A stretch of DNA of 64,000 nucleotides from Pseudomonas fluorescens (GTDB taxonomy: Bacteria > Pseudomonadota > Gammaproteobacteria > Pseudomonadales > Pseudomonadaceae). Under the pieces are notes generated by a model that did no database searches, was not told the DNA's origin, and saw only the letters and a list, made by a program, of their open reading frames with translations. This document shows, one piece after another, positions 19,267 to 28,323 of the stretch. The stretch spans positions 496,001 through 560,000 of the forward strand of contig NZ_MOBX01000003.1 in NCBI RefSeq assembly GCF_003732425.1, written 5' to 3'. The position numbers and the translations under genes were made by a program. Position 1 is the stretch's first letter; the number at the start of each line of letters is the position of its first letter.

Positions 19267-20231
19267 TGCACCCGCTGATTGCCCAGGCGCGGCGGCAGCG
19301 CAATCGGCGTCAGCACCGGCTCCCCGGAAAAGAACGCCACGAGGTTTTTCCCTACCAGTTCTACCGTGCCTTGGGTGGCTTCCGGTGACAGCCCCGCGAC
19401 GTGCGGCGTAAGAATCACGTTGCTCAAGGTTTTCAGTGCATCCGGTACTTGCGGTTCGTGATCGAACACATCCAGCGCAGCACCGGCAATACGTCGTTGC
19501 TCAAGGGCGCTGATCAGGTCGGCGGTGGCGATCACGCTGGCCCGGGCGATATTGACGATGAAGCCTTTCGGGCCCAGTGCATCGAGCACCGGACGAGTCA
19601 CCAGATGCTGGGTGCCGATCCCGCCCGGCGTGGCAACGATCAGAAAATCCGAGGCCCGCGCCAGTTCGGTCGGCGTCGAGCAGAACGCGTACGGCACATC
19701 GCTGCGCACCTGCCGGTTGTGGTAACTGATCTGCATGTCGAAACCGAGGTGGGCGCGTTTGGCAATCGCCAAGCCCACTGCGCCCAGTCCGAGAATCCCC
19801 ATGCGTTTGTTGGCCAGCGACGGGCGCATGATTTTCGGCCATTCACCCCGGCGCACGGCGGCGTCGCAACGCGGAATGTCGCGCACCAGCGCCAGCAGCA
19901 TCGCCATCGCGTGGTCGGCTACCGACGAGGCGTTGACCCCGGCGCCGTTGGTCACGGTGATCCCGCGATCGCTGGCCGCTTGCAAGTCGACCTGCTCATA
20001 GCCGGCACCGATCACGGTGATGATTTTCAGCGCGGGCAGGGCGGCGATCTCGTCGGCGGTCAGCCCCAGCGGACCACGGGTCAGCACCGCGTCAATGCGC
20101 GGGCCGTGGCTGGCGATGGCTTGGGCACGTTCGGTGGGTGTGGGGGCGAGGATCAGGTGAAAGCCTTGATGTTCGAGAATCGGCAAGTAGTCATTGATGG
20201 TTTCAACCAGTACCAGAACGGTTGCGGGCAT
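19263..20231 (-). CDS. D-2-hydroxyacid dehydrogenase family protein
   Basis: Likely NAD(P)-dependent reductase of 2-keto acids such as glyoxylate or hydroxypyruvate. 322 residues. It shows the nucleotide-binding GLGAVG at 148-153 and the catalytic trio Arg230 (NIARAS), Glu259 (DHEP) and His277 (TPHVAG). The substrate loop NGAGVNASSVADHA resembles 2-ketogluconate/glyoxylate reductases. It is unrelated to the T6SS, meeting tssA tail to tail. The exact substrate cannot be read from sequence. Confidence 0.9.
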   Translation of the reverse strand: MPATVLVLVETINDYLPILEHQGFHLILAPTPTERAQAIASHGPRIDAVLTRGPLGLTADEIAALPALKIITVIGAGYEQVDLQAASDRGITVTNGAGVNASSVADHAMAMLLALVRDIPRCDAAVRRGEWPKIMRPSLANKRMGILGLGAVGLAIAKRAHLGFDMQISYHNRQVRSDVPYAFCSTPTELARASDFLIVATPGGIGTQHLVTRPVLDALGPKGFIVNIARASVIATADLISALEQRRIAGAALDVFDHEPQVPDALKTLSNVILTPHVAGLSPEATQGTVELVGKNLVAFFSGEPVLTPIALPPRLGNQRVH

Positions 20232-20365
20232 TGCACGGCTCCTGTGATCGGCGGCGTCGAGGGCATCAAATGTGTTTCAGAGTGCTGATTCCGGGGCGGC
20301 TTGGCAATCGTTGGCATTCACGCGGTAGTGCATTGATTCTGGACGGCTTCGCGCAAGAAGCAAGG

Positions 20366-20397
20366 GCAGCAGCACACCGGCCATCCAGTGTGCTGCC
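20366..20397 (-). terminator. Possible terminator of the exported-protein pair
   Basis: GCAGCACAC and GTGTGCTGC form a 9-bp stem just past the stop codon of the leftward gene at 20402. The following T-tract is weak. Confidence 0.5.
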
Positions 20398-20401
20398 ATT
20401 A

Positions 20402-20830
20402 TCATTGTGCCGCTTGGGCTTTGTTCTGTTCGGCCAGGGCAATCGGCTTGAAATCATAGGTGGGGTAGAACTCGGTTCTGTAGCTGCCCCATGCGGTGTT
20501 TTCCAGCGCGAGGTTGACCTCCGCCAGGCGGGAGGCCGGGAAACGTACGGTGACCACTTGGCCGATCCCCATCATGATGTTCCAGCTGACGACCTCGACT
20601 CCGGCAGGCGGGAAGGTTTTGTAAAAGCCCTGTTGCGCCAGTTGCGCCTTGAGTTCACTCAGAGGGCGAGACTGATCGTGCTTGAGGAATACCGTGAGCA
20701 TGACGGCATTGTCCGGTGTGGCGACCGCGTTGTTCGCAGGCTTGGTCGCCGCTTGTGCACTGGCGCCCGCATTGTGCAGCGAGGCAATCAGGGCCGTGGA
20801 CATCAACACTGTTTTAATTGTTTTTCGCAT
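20402..20830 (-). CDS. Small exported protein, uncharacterised
   Basis: 142 residues with a Sec-type signal peptide (MRKTIKTVLMSTALIASLHNAG, likely cleavage after ASA near residue 25). The mature part is a single small domain with a PAGVEVVSWNIMMGIGQVV core, not recognised. It follows the DUF4822-like gene after 16 bases and is probably its operon partner, both proteins being destined for the periplasm or beyond. No lipobox or cysteine pair is seen. Confidence 0.75.
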   Translation of the reverse strand: MRKTIKTVLMSTALIASLHNAGASAQAATKPANNAVATPDNAVMLTVFLKHDQSRPLSELKAQLAQQGFYKTFPPAGVEVVSWNIMMGIGQVVTVRFPASRLAEVNLALENTAWGSYRTEFYPTYDFKPIALAEQNKAQAAQ

Positions 20831-20846
20831 GTTTGACTCCAGATTG

Positions 20847-21344
20847 TTATTCGAGAGCGGACCGGGTGATTACCGTCCCGGTATAAGGCGCATGGACGAC
20901 ATGTATGCGCACTAAAGCGTTGTTCTCCACCATGTCCCTGGGCACTTCCCGGGAGTAGGTGAATTCGTTTTTATTCAGGGTTTCCAGTTTTCTGACAATT
21001 GTTTTAGTCGGTCCGACATCAGGTACGAGAACATGTTGTTTCTGATCGCCAGTCACAAAAAAGTAACCGCCACCGCCATGGTTGTATTTTGATTCTCCCG
21101 TGTCGGCATAAAAGAACTCATAGCGATTACGCTCGGGATCCCACGTGGATATACCCACTACACCGGGATAATTGGCCTTGACGTCTGTTTCAGGTGCGCC
21201 CTCGATATACACCTTGGTGGTCAACCATCGGGGCGAGGACGCCAACTCGCGCACGTCGGCATTAGCGGGTTTGGTTTGTGCCACGCTGGCCAGGGAGAAA
21301 AGCAACGTTGCGAGTAGCAAGTAGATGCTTGATTTCTTTTGCAT
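20847..21344 (-). CDS. Exported DUF4822-like protein
   Basis: 165 residues with a signal peptide (MQKKSSIYLLLATLLFSLASVAQ). The mature part, with RWLTTKVYIEGAPETDVKAN and YPGVVGISTWDPERNRYEFF, resembles the DUF4822 domain as I remember it; family members often carry two copies, whereas only one is present here. Function unknown. It is the first gene of a two-gene operon with the 142-residue exported protein. The upstream region is AT-rich. Confidence 0.75.
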   Translation of the reverse strand: MQKKSSIYLLLATLLFSLASVAQTKPANADVRELASSPRWLTTKVYIEGAPETDVKANYPGVVGISTWDPERNRYEFFYADTGESKYNHGGGGYFFVTGDQKQHVLVPDVGPTKTIVRKLETLNKNEFTYSREVPRDMVENNALVRIHVVHAPYTGTVITRSALE

Positions 21345-21725
21345 GCGTCATCCTCTTTTTAATGTAAGAAAGGTGGCTTGCTATCAGTTGTTCCGGTTGA
21401 GTGCGGGAAAAATATAGGCCGAGGGTGGCGCGTTGTTCAATGGCGGGGTAGTTGTTTGTAACAAAACGGCGTTATTTTTTTTACTGGTAACGACCTTGTC
21501 GTGTTTGCATTAGTCGATATACGCTGTAGGGCTTTTCTGAAATATATAGAGGGTTTTTCTGGTTTTGCTTCTAAAGCAAGTTTTTGATTGGCTATCGTCC
21601 ATGCCTCGTCTCGCTGGTCGCGGAAAATAATTAAACCGCTGTGTAGGAATAACTGATCCGGTTACATCTGTTTTGTTGACGCCGTCGCAACTAAGTGCAA
21701 CGGCTTCCGCTCCGGGTAATTCTTG
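21345..21725. other. AT-rich intergenic region
   Basis: 381 bases with no convincing gene. It should contain the promoter of the DUF4822-like gene. Two small hairpins are visible: TTGCTT-CTA-AAGCAA followed by TTTTT at 21565-21584, and GCCGT...ACGGC at 21681-21704, which lies just past the stop of the leftward hydrolase gene and may end it. Confidence 0.5.
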
Positions 21726-22250
21726 TCAGAAGGTGACTTCGGCACTGTTGATCAGCCGGGCGAAGGCGCCGCCGAGGGTCGCGTTGTGGTGGTCGATGAT
21801 GGCTTGGGCGGGCAGTGCCGGGGTGTCCATGCAGGTATGGGCGTCAGCGACCAGCAGGGGTTTGAAGCCCTGATCGGCGGCGGCCCGGCACGTGCTGTCG
21901 ATGCAGAACTGGCTTTTCATTCCAGCGAGGTAAAGATCCTCGATTCGCGCCGCTTTCAGCCGCTGCGCCAGTTCGGTGCCGTGGAAGGCATTGGGTCTGG
22001 ATTTATCGAAGAGCGAATCGATTTGCGCGTCCAGTCCAAGTGCCGGCAGCAACTGCCAGAACGGACTGCCCGCGGCAATCGGTGAACCTTGCGGGCCGGT
22101 GTGGCGCACCGCGAAGATCGGCACTCGCTGCTGGCGAGCCAGCGCAATCAGGTGCTGGATGTTGGCCAGGATTTGCTCGCCGTTGTGCGGTTGTTCCGGG
22201 CCTTGGAACAGGCCGACCTGCATATCGATGATCAACAATGCTGCGGACAT
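21726..22250 (-). CDS. Isochorismatase-family cysteine hydrolase
   Basis: 174 residues. The catalytic triad of the family is visible as Asp9 (LLIIDMQ), Lys83 (FDKSRPNAF) and Cys116 (SQFCIDSTC). Members hydrolyse isochorismate, nicotinamide or related amides and ureas; the absence of an isochorismate pathway nearby argues for an amidase-like role. The gene stands alone on the minus strand, with hairpins separating it from the tautomerase gene upstream. Confidence 0.9.
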   Translation of the reverse strand: MSAALLIIDMQVGLFQGPEQPHNGEQILANIQHLIALARQQRVPIFAVRHTGPQGSPIAAGSPFWQLLPALGLDAQIDSLFDKSRPNAFHGTELAQRLKAARIEDLYLAGMKSQFCIDSTCRAAADQGFKPLLVADAHTCMDTPALPAQAIIDHHNATLGGAFARLINSAEVTF

Positions 22251-22298
22251 GGTTTTCTCCTTGAGTGCTACAACTGCCGCACGGACGGGAGAAACAAC

Positions 22299-22327
22299 AA
22301 GGCCCCGTCCATTGCTGGCGGGGCCTT
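22299..22327 (-). terminator. Terminator downstream of the tautomerase gene
   Basis: AAGGCCCCG and CGGGGCCTT form a strong stem; on the minus strand it is followed by TTGTTGTTTCT, a rho-independent pattern placed to end the leftward tautomerase transcript. Confidence 0.75.
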
Positions 22328-22349
22328 GGGTTTGCAGCGCTGGGATTTA

Positions 22350-22403
22350 CCTCACCCGTACCACCACGACCCGCCGATGGCGGTCGTGGTGGTACGGGTG
22401 AGG
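22350..22403. repeat. Near-perfect 25-bp inverted repeat with 3-4 base loop
   Basis: CCTCACCCGTACCACCACGA reads back as TCGTGGTGGTACGGGTGAGG with only one base out of step near a tiny loop. It lies between the tautomerase stop and its terminator. Confidence 0.85.
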
Positions 22404-22456
22404 TGCGGCGCGCGAAGGTTCATGCGGCCGATCTTGCTGCTGGTGCCAGCGCGCTG

Positions 22457-22840
22457 TCAACTGGCGTATTGAGCGATGCCGTTGCCGAATGACCAGTTCT
22501 CTCTTTTGACTTCCACCAGGTTGATGAACACGTCTTCCAGACGCACCGCCAGATGGCTGTTCAGGTTCTGCGCGATGGTCTGGTACAGAGCCTTTTTCTG
22601 TTCCAGCGTTCGGCCTTCATTGAGGGTGATCTGAATGATCACCAGCTGATCGCTGCGCTGAATGCCCAGGTACTGCGGATCAAAGATGAAATGCTCGTCG
22701 TCGTGTTCGGCGAGGATCTGGAAATTGTCGTGCTCTGGCACATTGATCGTCTTGCGCATGGCCGCGTAGATCTGCTCGCCGATGCGCTTGGCGAAGGTCG
22801 GATCGGCGTGTTTTTTGATTTCGACGCGAACGAGCGGCAT
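22457..22840 (-). CDS. Tautomerase-family protein
   Basis: 127 residues from ATG 22840, which places the catalytic proline directly after the initiator Met (MPLVRVEIKK), as required by the 4-oxalocrotonate tautomerase superfamily. An ATG 12 codons earlier would bury this proline and was rejected. The length and the LEDVFINLVEVKRENWSFGNG segment fit the longer Tautomerase_2 group. The substrate is unknown. Monocistronic, ended by strong hairpins. Confidence 0.88.
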   Translation of the reverse strand: MPLVRVEIKKHADPTFAKRIGEQIYAAMRKTINVPEHDNFQILAEHDDEHFIFDPQYLGIQRSDQLVIIQITLNEGRTLEQKKALYQTIAQNLNSHLAVRLEDVFINLVEVKRENWSFGNGIAQYAS

Positions 22841-23189
22841 GGCACGGCACTCCAGGGGGCAGGGGACTTCTCTCACGCTAGATCATTTGACTGGGATTGA
22901 AAGTCTTGGTGTTTGCCCGGGAGCCGTCGTTCTGAGCCTGTCTTGCGCCACCTGCGCAGCATTGAAACGTGTCAGAAAACGACGCGAGCCATGCTCATGA
23001 CCGACGGATAATTTCCTGAAAGCGACAGCTCGCTCATCTGCTCCGCACAACCATTCCTCAGCTAAGTCTTTGCTTCTGCTCATTTATCGCGGAGAATCGC
23101 GCCCCTGTTTCGGCCGGAGCATGTCTGTCGGTTTTTTCCGACGCGTCCTGACCGAGTGGCAAGTGACCGGAATGCGGAGATCCGACCGG
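22841..23189. other. Intergenic region upstream of permease gene
   Basis: 349 bases between the divergent tautomerase and permease genes. It presumably holds both promoters, and I see no clear operator, terminator or small gene. In-frame extension of the permease into this region is possible but lacks homology. Confidence 0.4.
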
Positions 23190-24470
23190 ATGAATGATCA
23201 GGCCAATAGCGTCGACGAGCGCTATGAAGCGGCAGCACCAGCTGAACTCTCGAGCTGGAATCGCCATGACACCACGTGGATGTTGGGACTGTTCGGGACG
23301 GCCATTGGCGCCGGCACCCTGTTTTTGCCGATCAACGCGGGTCTGGGTGGCTTCTGGCCGCTGGTGATCCTCACGCTGCTGGCCTTCCCGATGACGTTCT
23401 TTGCTCACCGCGGCTTGACCCGCTTCGTGCTCTCCGGTCGCGAAGGCGCCGATATCACCGACGTGGTCGAGCAGCATTTCGGCATCAAGGCCGGTGCGCT
23501 GATCACTCTGCTGTACTTCTTCGCGATCTTCCCGATCCTGCTGATCTACAGCGTTGGCCTGACCAACACGGTCGCCAGCTTCCTCGAACACCAACTGCAC
23601 ATCATGCCGCCACCGCGTGCGGTGCTGTCATTCGTACTGATCCTCGGCCTGCTGGCCGTGGTGCGTTGCGGTGAGCAGGCGATCGTCAAGGCGATGAGCC
23701 TGATGGTGTATCCGTTTATCGTCGCGCTGTTGTTCCTCGCGGTGTACCTGATTCCGCACTGGAATGGCGGCATCCTCACCACTGCCACACAAGTGCCGGC
23801 GCCATCGGCGCTGCTACACACCCTGTGGCTGGCGATCCCGGTGATGGTGTTCTCGTTCAACCACTCGCCGATCATCTCGGCGTTCGCGGTGGACCAGAAG
23901 CGTCGTTACGGCGTCAATGCTGAGCAGCGCAGCTCGCAGATCCTCTGCCGTGCCCACCTGCTGATGGTGGTGATGGTGCTGTTCTTCGTCTTCAGTTGCG
24001 TGCTGACCCTGTCGCCGGCACAACTGGCTGAAGCCAAGGCGCAGAACCTGTCGATCCTGTCGTACCTGGCCAACCACTTCAGCAACCCGACCATTGCGTT
24101 TGCTGCGCCGTTGATTGCCTTTGTGGCGATTTCCAAGTCGTTCCTCGGTCACTACATTGGTGCCAGCGAAGGCCTCAAGGGCCTGATCGTCAAGAGCGGC
24201 AAGCGTCCCGGCGCCAAGGCGCTGGATCGCATTGTGGCGGCGTTCATGCTGGTCGTGTGCTGGATCGTTGCGACCCTGAACCCGAGCATTCTGGGCATGA
24301 TCGAGACCATCGGTGGCCCGGTGATCGCGGCGATTCTGTTCCTGATGCCGATGTACGCGATTCGTAAAGTACCGGCGATGGCGCGTTATCGTGGTCAGGC
24401 GTCGAACGTGTTTGTCACCGCGGTAGGCCTGGTGTCCATCTCGGCGCTGGTTTACAAGCTGGCGATGTAA
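23190..24470 (+). CDS. Serine/threonine-type amino acid permease (HAAAP/SdaC-like)
   Basis: About 426 residues from ATG 23190, chosen for the GGAGA 9 bases upstream and the typical short hydrophilic N-terminus before the first membrane segment TWMLGLFGTAIGAGTLFLP. That GTAIGAGTLFLPINAG stretch is the sodium/proton amino acid symporter signature of the SdaC/TdcC family. About eleven hydrophobic segments follow. It probably imports L-serine or L-threonine by proton symport. Single gene with its own terminator. Confidence 0.88.
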   Translation: MNDQANSVDERYEAAAPAELSSWNRHDTTWMLGLFGTAIGAGTLFLPINAGLGGFWPLVILTLLAFPMTFFAHRGLTRFVLSGREGADITDVVEQHFGIKAGALITLLYFFAIFPILLIYSVGLTNTVASFLEHQLHIMPPPRAVLSFVLILGLLAVVRCGEQAIVKAMSLMVYPFIVALLFLAVYLIPHWNGGILTTATQVPAPSALLHTLWLAIPVMVFSFNHSPIISAFAVDQKRRYGVNAEQRSSQILCRAHLLMVVMVLFFVFSCVLTLSPAQLAEAKAQNLSILSYLANHFSNPTIAFAAPLIAFVAISKSFLGHYIGASEGLKGLIVKSGKRPGAKALDRIVAAFMLVVCWIVATLNPSILGMIETIGGPVIAAILFLMPMYAIRKVPAMARYRGQASNVFVTAVGLVSISALVYKLAM

Positions 24471-24494
24471 AGCACGGTCTAGCGACCGCAACTG

Positions 24495-24533
24495 AAAAAG
24501 CCGCTGCACGCGATGTGTGCAGCGGCTTTTTTT
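24495..24533 (+). terminator. Rho-independent terminator of the permease gene
   Basis: AAAAGCCGCTGCAC and GTGCAGCGGCTTTT form a long stem ending in seven T bases, 24 bases past the stop codon. Confidence 0.93.
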
Positions 24534-24634
24534 CGTCTGTCTGGCGACCATCAGAGGAGATGTCGCCTGACATGCCGCCATCGCTGGCTTGCCAGCAATG
24601 AGGCCAGAGCAGGCATCAACCATTCAACAGGCAT

Positions 24635-24672
24635 AAAAAAACGCCGCTCATCTCACGATGGGCGGCGTTTTC
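24635..24672 (-). terminator. Rho-independent terminator of acnB
   Basis: AACGCCGC and GCGGCGTT form a stem; on the minus strand it ends in a run of T bases, 16 bases past the acnB stop codon. Confidence 0.9.
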
Positions 24673-24687
24673 TATTGCGTTGTAACG

Positions 24688-27297
24688 TTAGGCTTGAACG
24701 ACCGGGATGTTGGCGTTCGCAGCAGCTTCACGGAACTCGGCGATCTGGTCGAAGGACAGGTAGCGGTAGATATCGGCCGCCATGCTGTCGATCTTGCCAG
24801 CGTATTCCATGTACTCCTCGACGGTCGGCAGGCGACCCAGGATCGAAGCAACGGACGCGAGCTCAGCCGAAGCCAGGTAGACGTTCGCGCCGTCGCCCAG
24901 ACGGTTCGGGAAGTTACGGGTGGAGGTCGAGACCACGGTGCTGTTCGGCTCAACGCGTGCCTGGTTACCCATGCACAGCGAGCAGCCTGGCATTTCCATG
25001 CGCGCGCCAGCCTTGCCGTAGATGCCGTAGTAGCCTTCTTCGGTCAGTTGGTGAGCGTCCATTTTGGTCGGCGGCGACAGCCACAGACGGGTTGGCAGCT
25101 GACCCTTGACCTGATCCAGCAGTTTACCGGCAGCGCGGAAGTGACCGATGTTGGTCATGCACGAACCGATGAACACTTCGTCGATCTTCTCGCCAGCAAC
25201 GCTGGACAGCAGACGGGCGTCGTCCGGGTCGTTCGGCGCGCACAGTACAGGCTCGCTGATGTCGGCCAGATCGATTTCGATGACTTCGGCGTATTCGGCG
25301 TCGGCATCGGCTTCCATCAGTTCCGGGTTGGCAACCCAGGCTTCCATCGCTTGAGCACGACGTTCCAGGGTACGTGCATCGCCGTAGCCTTCGCCGATCA
25401 TCCAGCGCAGCAGGGTGATGTTGGAGTTCAGGTACTCGGTGATCGACTCTTTCGACAGCTTGATGGTGCAACCGGCAGCCGAACGTTCGGCCGAGGCGTC
25501 GGACAGTTCGAACGCCTGCTCCAGGGTCAGACCTTCCAGACCTTCGATTTCCAGGATGCGGCCGGAGAAGGCGTTTTTCTTGCCTTTCTTCTCGACGGTC
25601 AGCAGACCGTTCTGGATGGCGAAGTAAGGAATGGCATGAACCAGGTCACGCAGGGTGATGCCAGGTTTCATTTTGCCTTTGAAGCGCACCAGGATCGATT
25701 CCGGCATGTCCAGCGGCATAACGCCGGTGGCTGCGGCGAACGCGACCAGACCGGAACCGGCCGGGAACGAGATGCCCATCGGGAAACGGGTGTGCGAGTC
25801 ACCACCGGTACCGACGGTGTCTGGCAGCAGCATACGGTTCAGCCACGAGTGGATGATGCCGTCGCCCGGACGCAGGGAAACGCCGCCGCGGGTCATGATG
25901 AAGTCAGGCAGGGTGTGGTGGGTGGTCACGTCGATCGGCTTTGGATACGCCGCGGTGTGGCAGAAGGACTGCATCACCAGGTCGGCGGAGAAGCCCAGGC
26001 ACGCCAGGTCTTTCAGTTCGTCACGGGTCATCGGACCAGTGGTGTCCTGAGAACCTACGGTGGTCATCTTCGGTTCGCAGTAGGTGCCAGGACGAACGCC
26101 TTGGCCTTCTGCCAGGCCGCAAGCCTTGCCAACCATTTTCTGCGCCAGGGTGAAACCCTTGGTGCTTTCAGCCGGGGCTTCCGGCTTCTTGAACAGGTCG
26201 AACGGTGGCAGACCCAGTTCGGCGCGAGCCTTCTCGGTCAGGCCACGGCCGATGATCAGCGGAATACGGCCGCCAGCACGGACTTCGTCGAGCAGGACCG
26301 GGGTCTTCATTTCGAAGGTGGTCAGGACTTCGTCAGTGCCGTGTTTGCAGACTTTGCCAGCATGCGGGTACAGGTCGATCACGTCGCCCATGTTCATGTT
26401 GGTAACGTCGAACTCGATTGGCAGTGCGCCGGCATCTTCCATGGTGTTGTAGAAGATCGGAGCGATTTTGCTGCCGAAGCAGAAACCGCCAGCACGCTTG
26501 TTCGGCACGTAAGGGATGTCGTCGCCGAAGAACCACAGTACCGAGTTGGTAGCGGATTTACGCGAGGAACCGGTACCGACCACGTCACCGACGTAGGCGA
26601 TCGGGAAGCCTTGACCGCGCATTTCTTCGATCTGCTTCATCGGGCCGGTCTTGCCTTGCTCGTCCGGAACGATGCCGTCACGGGCCATTTTCAGCATGGC
26701 CAGGGCGTGCAGCGGGATGTCAGGACGCGACCAGGCATCTGGAGCAGGGGACAGGTCGTCGGTGTTGGTTTCGCCGGTGACTTTGAACACGCGCAGGCTG
26801 ATTTTGTCTTCCAGCACTGGACGCTTCTTGAACCACTCGCCGTCAGCCCAGGATTGCAGCACGGCCTTGGCGTGAGCGTTGCCGTTCTTGGCTTTCTCAG
26901 CCACGTCGTGGAAGGCATCAAACATCAGCAGGGTGTGCTTGAGTTCTTCAGCAGCCACTGGCGCCAGCTCGGCGTTGTCCAGCAGTTCAACCAGGGTCAC
27001 GATGTTGTAGCCACCCTGCATGGTGCCGAGCAGTTCTACAGCGCGCTTCTTGTCCAGCAGAGGGGAGGTGACTTCGCCTTTGGCCAGAGCCGACAGGAAA
27101 CCGGCTTTGACGTAAGCGGCTTCGTCCACTCCAGGTGGTACGCGATTGGTGATCAGGTCAACGAGGAAAGCTTCTTCGCCAGCCGGAGGATTCTTCAGCA
27201 GCTCGACCAGGCCTGCAGTTTGTTCGGCGTTAAGCGGCTGGGGAACGATACCCAGGGCTGCACGCTCTTCGATATGTTTGCGGTAGGCTTCAAGCAC
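24688..27297 (-). CDS. acnB: Aconitate hydratase B
   Basis: Converts citrate to isocitrate in the TCA cycle and can also act on 2-methylcitrate intermediates. 869 residues from GTG 27297, preceded by GAGGG 8 bases upstream; this matches the usual AcnB length, so the earlier ATG was rejected. The N-terminal helical and swivel domains come first, as in AcnB. The [4Fe-4S] ligands are in GSCMTNIGH and [10 protein letters not shown] near the C-terminus; the [11 protein letters not shown] active-site segment is present. A long inverted-repeat structure lies 120-260 bases upstream. Confidence 0.98.
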   Translation of the reverse strand: MLEAYRKHIEERAALGIVPQPLNAEQTAGLVELLKNPPAGEEAFLVDLITNRVPPGVDEAAYVKAGFLSALAKGEVTSPLLDKKRAVELLGTMQGGYNIVTLVELLDNAELAPVAAEELKHTLLMFDAFHDVAEKAKNGNAHAKAVLQSWADGEWFKKRPVLEDKISLRVFKVTGETNTDDLSPAPDAWSRPDIPLHALAMLKMARDGIVPDEQGKTGPMKQIEEMRGQGFPIAYVGDVVGTGSSRKSATNSVLWFFGDDIPYVPNKRAGGFCFGSKIAPIFYNTMEDAGALPIEFDVTNMNMGDVIDLYPHAGKVCKHGTDEVLTTFEMKTPVLLDEVRAGGRIPLIIGRGLTEKARAELGLPPFDLFKKPEAPAESTKGFTLAQKMVGKACGLAEGQGVRPGTYCEPKMTTVGSQDTTGPMTRDELKDLACLGFSADLVMQSFCHTAAYPKPIDVTTHHTLPDFIMTRGGVSLRPGDGIIHSWLNRMLLPDTVGTGGDSHTRFPMGISFPAGSGLVAFAAATGVMPLDMPESILVRFKGKMKPGITLRDLVHAIPYFAIQNGLLTVEKKGKKNAFSGRILEIEGLEGLTLEQAFELSDASAERSAAGCTIKLSKESITEYLNSNITLLRWMIGEGYGDARTLERRAQAMEAWVANPELMEADADAEYAEVIEIDLADISEPVLCAPNDPDDARLLSSVAGEKIDEVFIGSCMTNIGHFRAAGKLLDQVKGQLPTRLWLSPPTKMDAHQLTEEGYYGIYGKAGARMEMPGCSLCMGNQARVEPNSTVVSTSTRNFPNRLGDGANVYLASAELASVASILGRLPTVEEYMEYAGKIDSMAADIYRYLSFDQIAEFREAAANANIPVVQA

Positions 27298-27765
27298 AGT
27301 TATTACCCTCATCAGTGGTCCCAAATGGGTGTCCGGGACGCTCATCCCGAAATTGCCGTACTCATGCACCTCACGACGTTGTGGGTCGTTTGGCCAGAAT
27401 TACCGGCAATTCCTTACAGAAGCTGCTTTCAAAGTTTTACGCCTGCAGAACGGGGAGCTGATGAGGGTTGGCGTTGGGCTTTTCCCCGCTGGAAAAACCC
27501 TTCGCCAACACCGCTCTGAAGGAACGACTGTGCTCGTGACGCTTTGAAAACAGCTTCTAACGGACATTGGCGCCTTAAAAGGCTGGCTGATTCTACGGCA
27601 AAAAAAATTTAAAGGTAAGTCGGGCTCTATTGGACTTTCGTGGCAATGCGCGTGGCCGGGGCAAACGCCGCGCGCGGCTGTGACCCTGATGTTTGAGGGG
27701 TGATCAATGCCCGACAAAGGGCTAACATGCCGACCTGTTCCGCGTTTCAGTGTTTTGCCTATCTT
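27298..27765. promoter_or_regulatory. acnB upstream region with nested inverted repeats
   Basis: 468 bases between acnB and the divergent DUF1289 gene. A 17-base inverted repeat (AGAAGCTG...TTTCAAAG, 27418-27434, against 27542-27558, one mismatch) encloses 107 bases with a second stem, GTTGGCG...TTTTCC against GGAAAA...CGCCAAC (27467-27485 with 27491-27509). It could fold in the acnB leader or in a separate RNA. No transposase is associated. Confidence 0.55.
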
Positions 27766-28236
27766 ATGCCCAATCAGACCATCAAGACCCCCTGCGTCGG
27801 CCTCTGCTCCACTGTTTACGGTGATCTGGTGTGCCGTGGCTGCAAGCGTTTCCACCACGAAGTGATCCATTGGAATGGATACAACGAGGAGGAAAAGCGC
27901 GCGGTGTGGCTGCGTCTGGAGCAATTGCTGTCACAAGTGATGGCGGCCAAGGTCGAGATTTTCGATTCGGCGCGCCTGCGCGAGCAACTGGAACAGCGCA
28001 AGATCCGCTTCGTGCCGCATCAGTCGGAATACTGCTGGGCGTATCAGCTGATTGCTCGCGGCGCGCGGGTGATCATTAATCTGGAAGCGTATGGGATGGT
28101 GTTGCTGCCGGAGTTCCGCGACTGGAACCTGCCGGAGTTGCGTGATGCCATTGATCGGGAATTCTTCCTGCTGTCGGAAGCGCACTATCAGCGCTACATC
28201 GCCCCCGGTTTTCTCAAAGACGCCTTCGGCGCCTGA
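27766..28236 (+). CDS. DUF1289 domain protein
   Basis: 156 residues from ATG 27766. The N-terminal DUF1289 motif is clear: TPCVGLCSTVYGDLVCRGCKRF, four cysteines that probably bind metal, followed by EEKRAVWLRLEQL. The remaining 90 residues form an extension present in Pseudomonas homologues. Function unknown. Earlier in-frame ATG codons at 27700 and 27727 exist but add a sequence with no family match. A REP-like element starts 4 bases after the stop codon and serves as its transcript end. Confidence 0.85.
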   Translation: MPNQTIKTPCVGLCSTVYGDLVCRGCKRFHHEVIHWNGYNEEEKRAVWLRLEQLLSQVMAAKVEIFDSARLREQLEQRKIRFVPHQSEYCWAYQLIARGARVIINLEAYGMVLLPEFRDWNLPELRDAIDREFFLLSEAHYQRYIAPGFLKDAFGA

Positions 28237-28240
28237 AAAA

Positions 28241-28321
28241 GCAAAAGATCGCAGCCTTCGGCAGTTCCTACAGGTAGAACGCATTCTCATGCAGGAGCTG
28301 CCGAAGGCTGCGATCTTTTGC
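28241..28321. repeat. REP-like inverted repeat, family I
   Basis: Arms GCAAAAGATCGCAGCCTTCG and CGAAGGCTGCGATCTTTTGC face each other across about 40 bases, between two convergent genes. Confidence 0.92.
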
Positions 28322-28323
28322 GC

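Noticed and set aside
22841..23189. N-terminal extension of the permease back to 23070
   Set aside because: The extra 40 residues have no homology, and the ATG at 23190 has a good ribosome binding site.
24658..27519. Very long open frame (953 codons) on the plus strand opposite acnB
   Set aside because: It is a by-product of GC-rich third positions in acnB; the protein has no recognisable domain and runs antisense to an unmistakable gene.
27418..27558. Inverted repeat read as ends of an insertion sequence
   Set aside because: Only 107 bases lie between the arms, with no transposase frame.
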